DNA from: Noviherbaspirillum autotrophicum
GTDB taxonomy: Bacteria; Pseudomonadota; Gammaproteobacteria; Burkholderiales; Burkholderiaceae_D
Direction: 5' to 3'
Assembly: GCF_000818395.1 (NCBI RefSeq)
Contig: NZ_JWJG01000028.1
Coordinates: forward strand, 4,037,051 to 4,101,050
DNA: 64,000 bases
The position numbers and the translations under genes are program-made. The notes beneath the pieces were generated by a model, which did no database searches, had not been told where the DNA came from, and saw nothing but the letters and a program-made list of their open reading frames with translations. Shown one piece after another: positions 1-10,430 of the stretch; the first letter of the stretch is position 1; each line of letters opens with the position of its first letter.

Positions 1-1
1 G

Positions 2-829
2 ATGACTCAACAACTCCAACAAATTATTGACCAGGCATGGGAAGACCGTGCCAATTTTTCGCCCAAGTCCGCCCCGGCAGAAGTGCGTGATGCGGTAGCA
101 CACGTGCTGGCCCAGCTCGATGCCGGCACGCTGCGCGTGGCGCAAAAAGATGGCGGCAACTGGACCGTCAACCAATGGGTCAAGAAGGCCGTGCTGCTGT
201 CGTTCCGCCTGGAAGACAACGCGCCGATGCCGGCCGGCGGCAGCATGCAGTTCTACGACAAGGTGCCGACCAAGTTCGCCAGCTACACTGCCGAAGACTT
301 CGCCAAGGGCGGCTTTCGCGTGGTGCCGCCGGCAGTGGCCCGGCGCGGCAGCTTCATCGCCAAGAACGTGGTGCTGATGCCGTCCTACGTGAACATCGGC
401 GCCTACGTCGACGAAGGCACAATGGTCGACACCTGGGCCACCGTCGGCTCCTGCGCGCAGATCGGCAAGAACGTGCACCTGTCCGGCGGCGTCGGTATCG
501 GCGGCGTGCTGGAACCGATGCAGGCCAATCCGACCATCATCGAAGACAACTGCTTCATCGGTGCCCGTTCCGAAATCGTGGAAGGCGTGATCGTCGAAGA
601 GAACTCGGTGATCTCGATGGGCGTATATATCGGCCAGTCGACAAAAATCTACGATCGCGCCACCGGCGAAGTCAGCTATGGCCGTATTCCGGCCGGCTCG
701 GTCGTCGTGTCGGGCAGCCTGCCTTCCGCCGACGGCAAGTACAGTCTGTACTGTGCGGTAATCGTCAAGCGCGTCGATGCCAAGACGCGCGCCAAGACCG
801 GCATCAACGAACTGCTGCGCGAAGCGTAA
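2..829 (+). CDS. dapD: 2,3,4,5-tetrahydropyridine-2,6-dicarboxylate N-succinyltransferase
   Basis: Cytoplasmic enzyme of the succinylase branch of lysine and diaminopimelate synthesis; it transfers succinyl from succinyl-CoA to tetrahydrodipicolinate. The 275-residue product has the family's usual length and opens [14 protein letters not shown] helical N-terminal part is followed from about residue 115 to 225 by left-handed beta-helix hexapeptide repeats (for example [15 protein letters not shown] and [12 protein letters not shown]). The ATG begins at base 2, so its ribosome site and promoter lie outside the window. dapE, two steps later in the pathway, follows three genes downstream on the same strand. 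The family call is firm. Confidence 0.97.
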   Translation: MTQQLQQIIDQAWEDRANFSPKSAPAEVRDAVAHVLAQLDAGTLRVAQKDGGNWTVNQWVKKAVLLSFRLEDNAPMPAGGSMQFYDKVPTKFASYTAEDFAKGGFRVVPPAVARRGSFIAKNVVLMPSYVNIGAYVDEGTMVDTWATVGSCAQIGKNVHLSGGVGIGGVLEPMQANPTIIEDNCFIGARSEIVEGVIVEENSVISMGVYIGQSTKIYDRATGEVSYGRIPAGSVVVSGSLPSADGKYSLYCAVIVKRVDAKTRAKTGINELLREA

Positions 830-856
830 GCTGTTCGCGTTATGGGCCCTGCCCCA

Positions 857-881
857 CTTCACGCCCCCGCGGGGCGTGAAG
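857..881. repeat. Perfect inverted repeat between dapD and pilU
   Basis: An 11-bp perfect stem (CTTCACGCCCC with GGGGCGTGAAG) closes a 3-base loop 27 bases after the dapD stop. There is no T-run behind it, so it is a transcript-end stabiliser or weak terminator at best. Confidence 0.6.
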
Positions 882-949
882 CGATGAGTCAAGAAACCCC
901 ACCGTCGCCCCGCCTTCCTGAGAAGGACGCTTTTACGTAGGAGAGCATC

Positions 950-2083
950 ATGGCAATGGACCGTCTGTTCCAGCTGATGAAGGATAAAAAGGCATCGGAT
1001 CTGTTCATGGCCGTGAACTCGCCGGTCCACATCAAGATCAACGGCCATCTGCTCCCCGTCAACCAGCAGAAGATGGACAACGCAACCATCAAAAACCTGC
1101 TGTCTGAAGTCGCTTCCGAATCACAGCTGCAGATACTGGAAACGCACAACGAGCTCAACATGGGCATCCCGGTTCCGGGGGTTGGCAGCTTCCGCTTGTC
1201 GGCATTCCGCCAGCGCGGTTCCGTATCTGCCGTATTTCGCTACATTCCCGGTGATATTCCGCGCCTGGCCGACCTCAACCTGCCGCCAGTACTGGCCGAG
1301 GTCATCATGGAAAAGCGCGGCCTGGTTCTGGTCGTGGGCGCGACGGGTTCCGGCAAATCGACCACGATCGCGGCCATGCTCGACCATCGCAATGCGAGCA
1401 AGACCGGTCACATCCTGACGCTGGAAGATCCGATCGAATTCCTGTTCACCAACAAAAAATCGATCGTGAACCAGCGCGAAATCGGGACCGATGCGGAAAG
1501 CCTGCAGATCGCGCTGAAAAATGCGCTGCGTCAGGCGCCGGACTGCATCCTGATTGGCGAGATCCGCGACAAGGAAACCATGAGTGCCGCGCTGGCCTAT
1601 GCGCAGTCCGGCCACCTCGTCGTCGCCACGCTGCATGCGAACAACAGCTACCAGGCGCTCAATCGCATCATCAATTTCTATCCGATCGAAACCCGTACCT
1701 CGCTCCTGCCCGATCTCGCCGCGACCATCAAGGCGGTGATTTCGCAGCGCCTGGTGCAAACGAAGGATGGCGCCCGACGCGCAGCGATTGAAGTGCTGCT
1801 GAATACGCGCCATGTGGCCGAACTGATCGAGCAAGGCGATATCTCTCAGATCAAGGAAGCGATCGAGAAGAGCATGGCGCCCGGATCGCAGACTTTCGAA
1901 CAGGCGCTGATGCAACTGATCCAGGACGATGTCGTCACGCAGGAAGAAGCCCTCGCCAACGCCGACTCGGCGAGCAACCTGTACTGGCTGATCAACAATG
2001 CGCAGGGCAAACAGGCGCAACCGGAACCCGAAGAAAAGAAAGACGAAGGCCCGACCTTCACCGAATTCACCCTGAACGTCTGA
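950..2083 (+). CDS. pilU: PilT/PilU-family type IV pilus retraction ATPase
   Basis: Hexameric cytoplasmic secretion-superfamily ATPase that helps retract type IV pili during twitching motility. The Walker A loop is GATGSGKS at residues 130-137. The Walker B region is DCILIGEIRD near 198-207, and the His box GHLVVATLHANN follows. PilU is preferred to PilT because of the C-terminal extension (about 350-377, rich in E, K and Q) and the resemblance to PilU in the stretch RRAAIEVLLNT...LI. The start ATG at 950 has GGAG 8-11 bases upstream. No other pilus gene is in the window, so its pilT partner is presumably elsewhere. Confidence 0.9.
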   Translation: MAMDRLFQLMKDKKASDLFMAVNSPVHIKINGHLLPVNQQKMDNATIKNLLSEVASESQLQILETHNELNMGIPVPGVGSFRLSAFRQRGSVSAVFRYIPGDIPRLADLNLPPVLAEVIMEKRGLVLVVGATGSGKSTTIAAMLDHRNASKTGHILTLEDPIEFLFTNKKSIVNQREIGTDAESLQIALKNALRQAPDCILIGEIRDKETMSAALAYAQSGHLVVATLHANNSYQALNRIINFYPIETRTSLLPDLAATIKAVISQRLVQTKDGARRAAIEVLLNTRHVAELIEQGDISQIKEAIEKSMAPGSQTFEQALMQLIQDDVVTQEEALANADSASNLYWLINNAQGKQAQPEPEEKKDEGPTFTEFTLNV

Positions 2084-2087
2084 CAGC

Positions 2088-2441
2088 ATGACCGCACTCC
2101 TCTACGGCATCCCGAACTGCGACACCGTCAAAAAGGCAAGAACCTGGCTCGACCGCAACGGCATTGCCTACACCTTCCACGACTTCAAGAAGGCCGGGCT
2201 CAGCCGCGCGCAGATCGATACATGGCTGTCGGACGTTTCATGGGAAGTGCTGGTCAACCGCAAGGGAACGACGTGGCGCGCATTGAGCGACGAACGCAAG
2301 GCGGCGGTGGCCGATGCCGATAGCGCCGCCGACCTGATGCTGGAATCGCCGTCGGTGATCAAGCGCCCCGTGCTCGTGCTTGGAGGCAGCACGCATGTCG
2401 GATTTTCCGACGATGCCTACCAACAGATTTTCAACAAATAA
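2088..2441 (+). CDS. ArsC/Spx-like reductase (YffB family)
   Basis: A 117-residue thioredoxin-fold protein of the ArsC/Spx superfamily. It shows the N-terminal GIPNCDTVKKARTWL signature with a single active-site-type Cys11, and the conserved RKGTTWR and KRPVLV segments. Family members are called arsenate reductase-like, but the physiological substrate is unknown. It starts 5 bases after pilU and ends 4 bases before dapE. In E. coli the yffB gene also sits next to dapE, which supports orthology. Calling it a true arsenate reductase would overreach, because no ars genes are nearby. Confidence 0.88.
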   Translation: MTALLYGIPNCDTVKKARTWLDRNGIAYTFHDFKKAGLSRAQIDTWLSDVSWEVLVNRKGTTWRALSDERKAAVADADSAADLMLESPSVIKRPVLVLGGSTHVGFSDDAYQQIFNK

Positions 2442-3572
<1,131 letters not shown>

Positions 3573-3578
3573 CCTCCC

Positions 3579-3608
3579 GAATTCCCTGCACATGCACGAA
3601 GGGAATTC
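3579..3608. repeat. Inverted repeat between dapE and prmB
   Basis: GAATTCCCT at 3579-3587 and AGGGAATTC at 3600-3608 form a perfect 9-bp stem with a 12-base loop, starting 7 bases after the dapE stop. No T-run follows. It probably marks the 3' end of the dapE message. Confidence 0.5.
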
Positions 3609-3635
3609 ATCGCGACTTTCTCACAACCGTAATCC

Positions 3636-4520
3636 ATGACACCAGAAAATTTTTCCACGATCCGCGACCTGCTGCGTTATGCGGTTACCCGCTTCAACAG
3701 CGCCCAGCTGTTCTTCGGCCACGGTAGCAGCAATGCATTCGATGAAGCCGCATACCTGATCCTGCACACGCTCAGGCTCCCCCTCGACAAGCTCGATCCC
3801 TTTCTCGATGCGCGCCTGCTGCCGGAAGAAGTCGCCGCCGTGCTCAAGGCGCTTGAGCGGCGCGCGAGCGAGCGCGTGCCGGCTGCCTACATCACGAACG
3901 AGGCGTGGCTTGGAGACTATCGCTTCTATGTCGACGAGCGCGTAATCGTGCCGCGTTCCTTCATTGCCGAACTGATTCCCGATCAGTTCGTGCCTTGGGT
4001 GGAAGATCCCAACGCCGTCGCCAACATCCTGGAATTGTGCACCGGCTCGGGCTGCCTGCCGGTCATGCTGGCCGACGCCTTCCCCAATGCGCATGTGGAT
4101 GCAGTCGACATCTCGCCCGAGGCCCTGGCGGTAGCCCGGCGCAACGTGGACGACTATCACCTGCAGGACCGCATCACCCTGATCGAATCGGACCTGTACG
4201 CAAACGTCCCGAAAAAAAAATACGATTTGATCGTCACCAATCCGCCGTACGTCAACTCCGGTTCAATGAGCAAGCTGCCACAGGAATACCTAAACGAGCC
4301 GCAGATTGCGCTGGCCGGCGGTGCTGACGGCATGGATCTGGTACGCAGGATCGTGGCCGGTGCAGGAGAGCGGCTGACCGAGGATGGCGTACTGGTTGTG
4401 GAAATCGGCAATGAGCGGGAATTCGCGGAAGCGGCATTTTCCGACCTGGAGCTCACCTGGCTGTCGACCTCAGCCGGCGACGACATGGTGTTTCTAGTGA
4501 CAGCTGACCAGCTGAAATAG
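3636..4520 (+). CDS. prmB: Ribosomal protein L3 N5-glutamine methyltransferase
   Basis: SAM-dependent class I methyltransferase that methylates a glutamine of ribosomal protein L3. The 294-residue protein has an N-terminal helical domain, the SAM motif LELCTGSGCL near residue 132, and the glutamine-methyltransferase signature NPPYV starting at residue 202. PrmB is chosen over PrmA or PrmC (HemK) because of the N-terminal sequence and the absence of a neighbouring prfA. The gene ends 2 bases before the ABC-F gene and is likely cotranscribed with it. Confidence 0.92.
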   Translation: MTPENFSTIRDLLRYAVTRFNSAQLFFGHGSSNAFDEAAYLILHTLRLPLDKLDPFLDARLLPEEVAAVLKALERRASERVPAAYITNEAWLGDYRFYVDERVIVPRSFIAELIPDQFVPWVEDPNAVANILELCTGSGCLPVMLADAFPNAHVDAVDISPEALAVARRNVDDYHLQDRITLIESDLYANVPKKKYDLIVTNPPYVNSGSMSKLPQEYLNEPQIALAGGADGMDLVRRIVAGAGERLTEDGVLVVEIGNEREFAEAAFSDLELTWLSTSAGDDMVFLVTADQLK

Positions 4521-4522
4521 CA

Positions 4523-6484
4523 ATGATACGTTTTCAGCAAGTCAGCCTGATCCGCGGCATCAAGCCGCTGCTCGACAACGCCGACGTGACGCTCAACCCG
4601 GGCGAAAAAATCGGCCTGATCGGCGCCAACGGCGCCGGCAAGTCCAGCCTGTTCGCCCTGCTGCGCGGCGAGCTGCACGCCGACCAAGGAAGCGTCGACT
4701 TTCCATCGAAATGGCGCATGGCTTATGTGGCGCAGGAAACGCCTGCGCTTGACCGCCCGGCGCTGGAATATGCGATTGACGGCGATGCCGGTCTGCGCCG
4801 CTTACAGGCGGAACTGGCACAGCTGGAAGCCCTGCCCGATCATGCAGCCCATGGCACCCGCGTCGCGGAGCTTCACGCAGCGTTGGCGGATGCGGATGCC
4901 TACACGGTGCGCTCGCGCGCCGAACAGCTGCTGACCGGCCTGGGCTTCACGCAAGACCAGATGCAGCAGCCGGTCGCCAGTTTCTCCGGCGGCTGGCGCA
5001 TGCGCCTCAACCTCGCCCAGGCGCTGATGTGCCCGTCCGACCTGCTGCTGCTGGACGAACCGACCAACCACCTCGATCTCGATGCCATCATCTGGCTTGA
5101 GGACTGGCTGAAACGTTATCCCGGCACACTGATTATCATTTCGCACGACCGCGATTTCCTTGACGGCGTGGTCAATGTGATCGTCCACATCGACGACCGC
5201 AAGCTCAAGCGCTATTCCGGCAACTACTCGGCCTTCGAACGCCAGCGCGCGGCGCAGATCGCGCTGACCCAGGCTTCCTACGAAAAGCAGGCCAGGCAGC
5301 GCGCCCACCTGCAATCCTTCATCGACCGCTTCAAGGCCAAGGCGACCAAGGCTCGCCAGGCGCAAAGCCGCATGAAGATGTTGGCGAAGATGGAGGAAAT
5401 CGCACCGTTGCAAGCAGCCGCCGAATTCTCGTTCGAGTTCCGGGAACCGGTCAGCGCGCCGAACCCCTTGCTGGTGATGGAAGACGTCAACGCCGGCTAC
5501 CACACCGAAGCCGGCGACAAGACCATTGTGTCGGGCATCACCTTCTCGCTGCAGACCGGCCAGCGCATTGGCCTGCTCGGCGTCAACGGCGCCGGCAAAT
5601 CCACCCTGGTCAAGACTATCGCCGGCGAGCTGAAACCGCTGACCGGCGACGCGCGGCTTGGCAAAGGGCTGGTAATCGGCTATTTCGCGCAGCATCAGGT
5701 CGAAATGCTGCGGCATGACGAATCCCCCTTGTGGCACCTGATGCGTATTGCGCCCAACGTGCGCGAACAGGAGCTGCGCAATTTCCTCGGCGGCTTCAAT
5801 TTTGGCGGCGACATGGTGACCAGCAAGATCGCACCGTTCTCCGGCGGCGAAAAGGCGCGCCTGGCGTTGGCGCTGATCGTCTGGCAGCGCCCCAACCTGC
5901 TGCTGCTGGACGAACCGACCAACCACCTCGACCTGGAAACGCGCGAGGCGCTCACCATGGCGCTGGCGCAGTTCGAGGGAACGCTGGTGCTGGTGTCGCA
6001 CGACCGCCACCTGCTCCGCGCCACCACCGACCAGTTCATGATCGTGGCCGATGGCAAGCTGCAGCCGTTCGACGGCGACCTCGACGACTACCGTGACTGG
6101 CTGTTCAAGACCAAGCTCGGCAAAACGGATACCCCTTCTGCCGCTTCGGACCCATCCGAGAAGGCTTCCGCGGCAACGACGTCGGAGTCGCGCGAAGACC
6201 GCCAGGAGCGACGCCGCCAGGAAGCCGAGGAACGCCAGCGCCTGTCCGCGCTGAAGAAGCCGATCGAAGCACGCATCAAGCGACTTGACGAACAGATGGC
6301 GAAGCTCAACACACGCAAGGCCGAAGTCGATGCTCGGCTGGCCGATCCCGCCATCTATGACGACGCCAACAAGGACGAACTGAAGGCGCTGATCCTCGAC
6401 CAGGCTTACCTGGCCAAGGAACTGGAACAGCTCGAAACAGAATGGCTGGAGCAGCAGGACGCGCTGGAACAGCTCACTACCTGA
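4523..6484 (+). CDS. ABC-F family ATP-binding protein (YheS/Uup-like)
   Basis: A soluble tandem ATPase with no membrane segments, of the type that acts on ribosomes. Domain 1 has Walker A GANGAGKSS near residue 37, signature SFSGGWRMRL, and Walker B LLLLDEPTNHLDL. The inter-domain arm is charged (about 235-310). Domain 2 has Walker A GVNGAGKST, signature FSGGEKARLALAL, and a second DEPTNHLDL. The C-terminal stretch of about 540-650 is a charged, coiled-coil-like tail of the kind seen in YheS and Uup. The ATG lies 2 bases after the prmB stop. The exact subfamily is uncertain. Confidence 0.93.
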   Translation: MIRFQQVSLIRGIKPLLDNADVTLNPGEKIGLIGANGAGKSSLFALLRGELHADQGSVDFPSKWRMAYVAQETPALDRPALEYAIDGDAGLRRLQAELAQLEALPDHAAHGTRVAELHAALADADAYTVRSRAEQLLTGLGFTQDQMQQPVASFSGGWRMRLNLAQALMCPSDLLLLDEPTNHLDLDAIIWLEDWLKRYPGTLIIISHDRDFLDGVVNVIVHIDDRKLKRYSGNYSAFERQRAAQIALTQASYEKQARQRAHLQSFIDRFKAKATKARQAQSRMKMLAKMEEIAPLQAAAEFSFEFREPVSAPNPLLVMEDVNAGYHTEAGDKTIVSGITFSLQTGQRIGLLGVNGAGKSTLVKTIAGELKPLTGDARLGKGLVIGYFAQHQVEMLRHDESPLWHLMRIAPNVREQELRNFLGGFNFGGDMVTSKIAPFSGGEKARLALALIVWQRPNLLLLDEPTNHLDLETREALTMALAQFEGTLVLVSHDRHLLRATTDQFMIVADGKLQPFDGDLDDYRDWLFKTKLGKTDTPSAASDPSEKASAATTSESREDRQERRRQEAEERQRLSALKKPIEARIKRLDEQMAKLNTRKAEVDARLADPAIYDDANKDELKALILDQAYLAKELEQLETEWLEQQDALEQLTT

Positions 6485-6528
6485 ACTGCCGGGCAACAGC
6501 GATTTCACCGATTTCAAAGGGAGGCTGC

Positions 6529-7617
6529 ATGAATCAACCGATCGACAAGCCGCTGCAAGGTGTTCGCGTACTGGACCTGACACGGCTGCTGCCCGGCCCG
6601 ATGGCGACCCTGCATCTGGCCGACATGGGTGCCGACGTCATCAAGATCGAAGACCCGGGTGTCGGCGACTATGCGCGCACCATGGGTCCGGTGCGCCATG
6701 AAGTATCGCAGTTTTTCGTCGCGGTCAATCGTGGCAAGAAGTTCATGCGGCTCGACCTCAAGAACGCGGGACAGCGCGAAGAATTTCTCAAACTGGCCGA
6801 GGCTGCCGACGTCGTTGTCGAGAGCTTCCGGCCCGGCGTAATGGACAAGCTCGGCATCGGATGGGAGGTGCTGAAGCGCCGCAATCCGAGGCTCGTGATG
6901 TGCGCCATTTCCGGCTACGGGCAGGATGGGCCGCTGGCGCAGATGGCGGGCCATGACCTCAACTATGTCGGACTGGCCGGCATGCTGGAGCAGAATGTCG
7001 GGCCGGACGGCATCCCCGCCCTGTCCAACCTGCAGGTCGGCGATCTTCTGGGCGGCGCGCAGGCTGCGGTGCAAGGTATTCTCGCTGCCCTGATCGGCGT
7101 AAAGACAAACGGACGTGGGCGCTTCATCGACGTGTCGATGACCGATGCCGTATTCGCGCACAACATTATGCCGCTGGTCGCGGTCAACAACCACGGCCGG
7201 ACTGCGCCGCCGGGGCACGACCTGCTGACTGGCGGCGTTCCCTGCTACAACGTCTATCGCGCCAGCGACAACCGTTTCATGGCGGTCGGCGCGCTCGAAC
7301 TCAAGTTCTGGGAAGCCTGCTGCGACGTGCTGCAGCGCCCCGATCTGAAGGCACGCCACTGGAGCCTCGGGCAGGAGGTGGGCGGTGCCGACGCGATGGC
7401 GGTCAAGGCCGAGCTCGATGCGATCTTCGCGCAGCACAGTCTGGCGGCATGGACCGAAAAATTCTCCACCGCCGATTGCTGCGTAACGCCGGTCCTGCGC
7501 ATGGACGAAGCCCTTATGCATCCGCTGTTCCAAGCGCGCGGCATGGCCGCGCAACAGACCCATGCGAGCGAAGGCAAATACTGGGCGACCGGGCCTGCGG
7601 TAAAGTTCAAGGAGTAG
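6529..7617 (+). CDS. CaiB/BaiF family CoA transferase
   Basis: Family III CoA transferase of 362 residues that moves CoA between organic acids. It has the N-terminal family signature LQGVRVLDLTRLLPGP, then MATLHLADMGADVIKIEDPGVGDYAR, and the region NPRLVMCAISGYGQDGP. The start at 6529 is chosen because AAAGGGAGG precedes it; a longer reading frame from 6442 would overlap the ABC-F gene. The substrate cannot be read from sequence. An alpha-methylacyl-CoA racemase-like activity is possible, since racemases share this fold. Confidence 0.9.
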   Translation: MNQPIDKPLQGVRVLDLTRLLPGPMATLHLADMGADVIKIEDPGVGDYARTMGPVRHEVSQFFVAVNRGKKFMRLDLKNAGQREEFLKLAEAADVVVESFRPGVMDKLGIGWEVLKRRNPRLVMCAISGYGQDGPLAQMAGHDLNYVGLAGMLEQNVGPDGIPALSNLQVGDLLGGAQAAVQGILAALIGVKTNGRGRFIDVSMTDAVFAHNIMPLVAVNNHGRTAPPGHDLLTGGVPCYNVYRASDNRFMAVGALELKFWEACCDVLQRPDLKARHWSLGQEVGGADAMAVKAELDAIFAQHSLAAWTEKFSTADCCVTPVLRMDEALMHPLFQARGMAAQQTHASEGKYWATGPAVKFKE

Positions 7618-7627
7618 TCAAGCACCT

Positions 7628-8464
7628 ATGGCTGCAACGCTCAATATCGTCGGCTGCGGCAAGCTTGGCCGGACCCTAGCGCGGCTGTGGACGGACCACT
7701 CCGTCCTGACCGTCCAGGACGTGCTGAACCAATCGCTGGAAAGCGCGCAGCAAGCAGTATCGTTCGTCGGCGCCGGACAGGCCGTGGCAGATTACGCCTC
7801 GCTGCGCCCTGCCGATATCTACATGATTGCGGCCACCGACGACCGGATCGTGCCTTGCTGCGAAGAGCTGGCGCGCGCCGGCAAACTCACGGCGCATACA
7901 GTGGTATTCCACTGCAGCGGCGCGCTGCCGTCTGGCGCACTGCAGGCCGCGCAGCAGGCAGGCGCGGCGGTCGCAAGCGTTCATCCGATCCGCAGCTTCG
8001 CAAGCCCGCAACAAGCGGCTGCCGACTTCGCTGGAACCTATTGCGGCGTGGAAGGCGATCCGCAAGCGCTCGCCACTCTGAACGAATCCTTCGCCGCCAT
8101 CGGCGCGCGCATGGTGCCGATTCATGCCGACTGCAAGGTCATCTATCATGCAGCAGCGGTATTTGCGAGCAACTACCTGGTTACCCTGCTCGATGTCGCG
8201 CTGCAGGCTTATGCAAAATCAGGCGTGCCGCAGGACGTGGCCTTGCGCATGATGGAACCGCTGGTGCGAGGAACGCTGGACAACGTGTTCAATGTCGGAA
8301 CGGTCAACGCGCTGACCGGGCCAATTGCACGCGGTGACATGGCAACGGCCGACAGGCAGGCGCGCGCCGTCGCCGAGTGGAACAAGAATCATGGGAAGCT
8401 ATACGAACAGTTCGTCGAATTGACAAAGGCGCTTGCCGCACGGCGCCATTCAACCCAGACCTGA
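7628..8464 (+). CDS. Rossmann-fold oxidoreductase with DUF2520 domain
   Basis: A 278-residue protein. The N-terminal Rossmann part begins LNIVGCGKLGRTLARLW (a GxGxxG-type dinucleotide loop), and the C-terminal helical DUF2520 domain covers about 130-265. The fold is that of ketopantoate-reductase or pyrroline-carboxylate-reductase-like NAD(P) enzymes, but the substrate is unknown. It starts 10 bases after the CoA transferase and is probably cotranscribed with it. I assign no specific reaction. Confidence 0.85.
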   Translation: MAATLNIVGCGKLGRTLARLWTDHSVLTVQDVLNQSLESAQQAVSFVGAGQAVADYASLRPADIYMIAATDDRIVPCCEELARAGKLTAHTVVFHCSGALPSGALQAAQQAGAAVASVHPIRSFASPQQAAADFAGTYCGVEGDPQALATLNESFAAIGARMVPIHADCKVIYHAAAVFASNYLVTLLDVALQAYAKSGVPQDVALRMMEPLVRGTLDNVFNVGTVNALTGPIARGDMATADRQARAVAEWNKNHGKLYEQFVELTKALAARRHSTQT

Positions 8465-8602
8465 GTTCGCCCCGGCCAACCAACGTCGTTTGCCGTTTCG
8501 GATATCCTTGGTTAGAATCAAGCCAGAGACAGCTTTCCCCCTTCAGGAAAAGCCGGTTTCAACGTCGCTCGGACGGTTCCGGGCGCTTACGTAAAAATTC
8601 AC

Positions 8603-9814
8603 ATGACAACATCTCAAAGCCCGCGCCGCTTTGCGCGCATTGATCGTCTTCCCCCTTACGTTTTCAATATCACCGCCGAGCTGAAAATGGCGGCCCGTCG
8701 CCGCGGCGAGGATATCATCGACATGTCGATGGGTAATCCCGATGGCCCGACTCCGCCGCATATCGTCGATAAGCTGGTGGAAGTGGCCAAGCGGCCCGAC
8801 ACGCACGGTTACTCGGCTTCCAAGGGTATCCCGCGTTTGCGCCGCGCCATTGCGCGCTGGTACAAGACGCGCTACGACGTCGACTTCGACCCGGACAGCG
8901 AAGCGATCGTGACGATCGGCTCGAAGGAAGGCTTGGCGCACCTGATGCTCGCAACGCTGGAGCGCGGCGACACCGTGCTGGTGCCCAACCCCAGCTATCC
9001 GATCCACATCTACGGCGCGGTGATCGCCGGTGCCGATATCCGTTCGGTGCGCATGAGTCCCGGCGTCGATTTCTTTGCCGAGCTGGAGCGCGCCATCCGG
9101 GAAAGCTATCCGAAGCCCAAGATGATGATCTTCGGCTTTCCCTCCAATCCGACGGCGCAATGCGTGGAGCTCGATTTTTTCGAGCGCGTGGTCAAGCTGG
9201 CCAAGGAACACGACATTCTGGTCGTGCACGACCTGGCCTATGCCGACATCGTCTTCGACGGGTGGAAAGCGCCCTCCATCATGCAGGTACCGGGCGCGCG
9301 CGACGTCGCCGTGGAATTTTTCACGCTTTCGAAAAGTTATAACATGGCCGGCTGGCGCATCGGTTTCATGGTCGGTAACAAGGAACTGGTCGCCGCACTC
9401 GCGCGCATCAAGAGTTACCACGACTATGGCAGCTTTACCCCAGTCCAGGTCGCCGCGATCGCAGCGCTGGAAGGTGACCAGACGTGCGTGCAAGAGATCT
9501 GCGCGAAATATCAAAGCAGGCGCGACGTACTGGTCAAGGGCTTGCACGAAGCGGGTTGGAACGTGGACCTGCCGAAGGCCTCAATGTACATCTGGGCGCA
9601 GATTCCGGAACCGTACCGCCATCTCGGATCGCTGGAATTTGCGAAACAGCTGCTGGCAAAAGCGAAGGTCTGCGTTTCGCCAGGCGTCGGATTCGGTGAA
9701 TATGGCGATGAGTATGTGCGCTTTGCGCTGATCGAAAACGAGGCACGCATCCGCCAGGCGATTCGCGGAATCAAGATCATGTTCCGTGAAGACGGGCTTG
9801 TCCGCCGCGATTGA
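8603..9814 (+). CDS. alaC: PLP-dependent aminotransferase, AlaC type
   Basis: Class I/II fold-type I aminotransferase of 403 residues, most like AlaC/YfdZ, which makes alanine from pyruvate with glutamate. The N-terminus [17 protein letters not shown] and [12 protein letters not shown] are typical of that group. The PLP lysine lies in [19 protein letters not shown]. The 138-base leader before it holds no other gene. It is followed by a strong hairpin and a convergent gene, so this transcription unit ends here. In related bacteria a homoserine dehydrogenase often follows; it does not here. Confidence 0.88.
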   Translation: MTTSQSPRRFARIDRLPPYVFNITAELKMAARRRGEDIIDMSMGNPDGPTPPHIVDKLVEVAKRPDTHGYSASKGIPRLRRAIARWYKTRYDVDFDPDSEAIVTIGSKEGLAHLMLATLERGDTVLVPNPSYPIHIYGAVIAGADIRSVRMSPGVDFFAELERAIRESYPKPKMMIFGFPSNPTAQCVELDFFERVVKLAKEHDILVVHDLAYADIVFDGWKAPSIMQVPGARDVAVEFFTLSKSYNMAGWRIGFMVGNKELVAALARIKSYHDYGSFTPVQVAAIAALEGDQTCVQEICAKYQSRRDVLVKGLHEAGWNVDLPKASMYIWAQIPEPYRHLGSLEFAKQLLAKAKVCVSPGVGFGEYGDEYVRFALIENEARIRQAIRGIKIMFREDGLVRRD

Positions 9815-9823
9815 GCGGTCGAC

Positions 9824-9854
9824 GGCTGGCGCAATGCGAACGATTGCGCCAGCC
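9824..9854. terminator. Hairpin between convergent genes
   Basis: GGCTGGCGCAAT (9824-9835) and ATTGCGCCAGCC (9843-9854) make a perfect 12-bp stem with a 7-base loop between alaC (+) and the small secreted-protein gene (-). T-runs are weak on both sides, but the position suits a bidirectional terminator. Confidence 0.65.
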
Positions 9855-9860
9855 AGTGTT

Positions 9861-10226
9861 CTATCGTTGTTTTGGCACGTAAATGTCGTGTCCGACTTCA
9901 TCGATCTGCCGGCGCAGCGTGCGGCGGTCTTCCGGAGACATCCTTCCCTGCCGGCGCGCATTTTCCTGCGCGCTGGAGCCGCTGTCGCCCTGTGCAGTAT
10001 AACCGCTGGTTTCAGGCAATCCCACGACCCTGCCGCGGCGCGGCTCCTGCTGGCGCTGCCCGGGCGGCTCCGGGTCTTGCAGATTGCGCTCGAGGACGGC
10101 ATTCTGCAAGTAGGCGCGTTCGGTACGGCCGAACACGCCCGGGCCGGCAAGCACATTCGCCGTACCCGAAATCAATAACAGAAAGAAGCCAAAGTGAGTG
10201 AGCCGCATGTCTCGCCGCAAATTCAT
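9861..10226 (-). CDS. Small secreted protein of unknown function
   Basis: A 121-residue product with an N-terminal signal-like segment (RLTHFGFFLLLISGTANVLA) followed by a polar, Arg/Gln/Pro-rich region without recognisable domains. A second ATG at 10208 would give a shorter signal peptide; neither start has a strong Shine-Dalgarno. The gene is divergent from ompR, with about 200 bases between them that hold OmpR-like repeats, so joint regulation is possible. I do not recognise the family. Confidence 0.6.
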   Translation of the reverse strand: MNLRRDMRLTHFGFFLLLISGTANVLAGPGVFGRTERAYLQNAVLERNLQDPEPPGQRQQEPRRGRVVGLPETSGYTAQGDSGSSAQENARRQGRMSPEDRRTLRRQIDEVGHDIYVPKQR

Positions 10227-10360
10227 AAACTGCTTGCCCGCCGGTGCCGGAATCCATGTCCCTTGCTGCGTCTTGAGCTAGACTTCGCATAGCGGTTAAG
10301 CTTGAACAGTGATCCTAGTGTAGGTCGCATCATGCGATGCGATAACCTGATTAAGGTAAA

Positions 10361-10390
10361 GTTTGTAACTCTTTGTAATGCTTTTCATTA
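10361..10390 (+). promoter_or_regulatory. Three tandem 10-bp repeats, candidate OmpR-type operator
   Basis: The 10-mers GTTTGTAACT, CTTTGTAATG and CTTTTCATTA follow one another with exactly 10-bp period, 40-70 bases before the ompR start. OmpR-family regulators are known to bind tandem 10-bp half-sites on one face of the helix. Autoregulation of ompR-envZ is an inference from the position. Confidence 0.5.
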
Positions 10391-10430
10391 AGCAGATGAA
10401 TCACCGACTTTCCGACGTTACCATAGCGCC

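Noticed and set aside
857-881. Terminator after dapD
   Set aside because: The stem is perfect but no T-run follows, so it is listed as an inverted repeat only.
4802-6583. Minus-strand frame of 593 codons opposite the ABC-F gene
   Set aside because: Mirror frame of a gene with all ABC motifs; the translated product is low in recognisable sequence.
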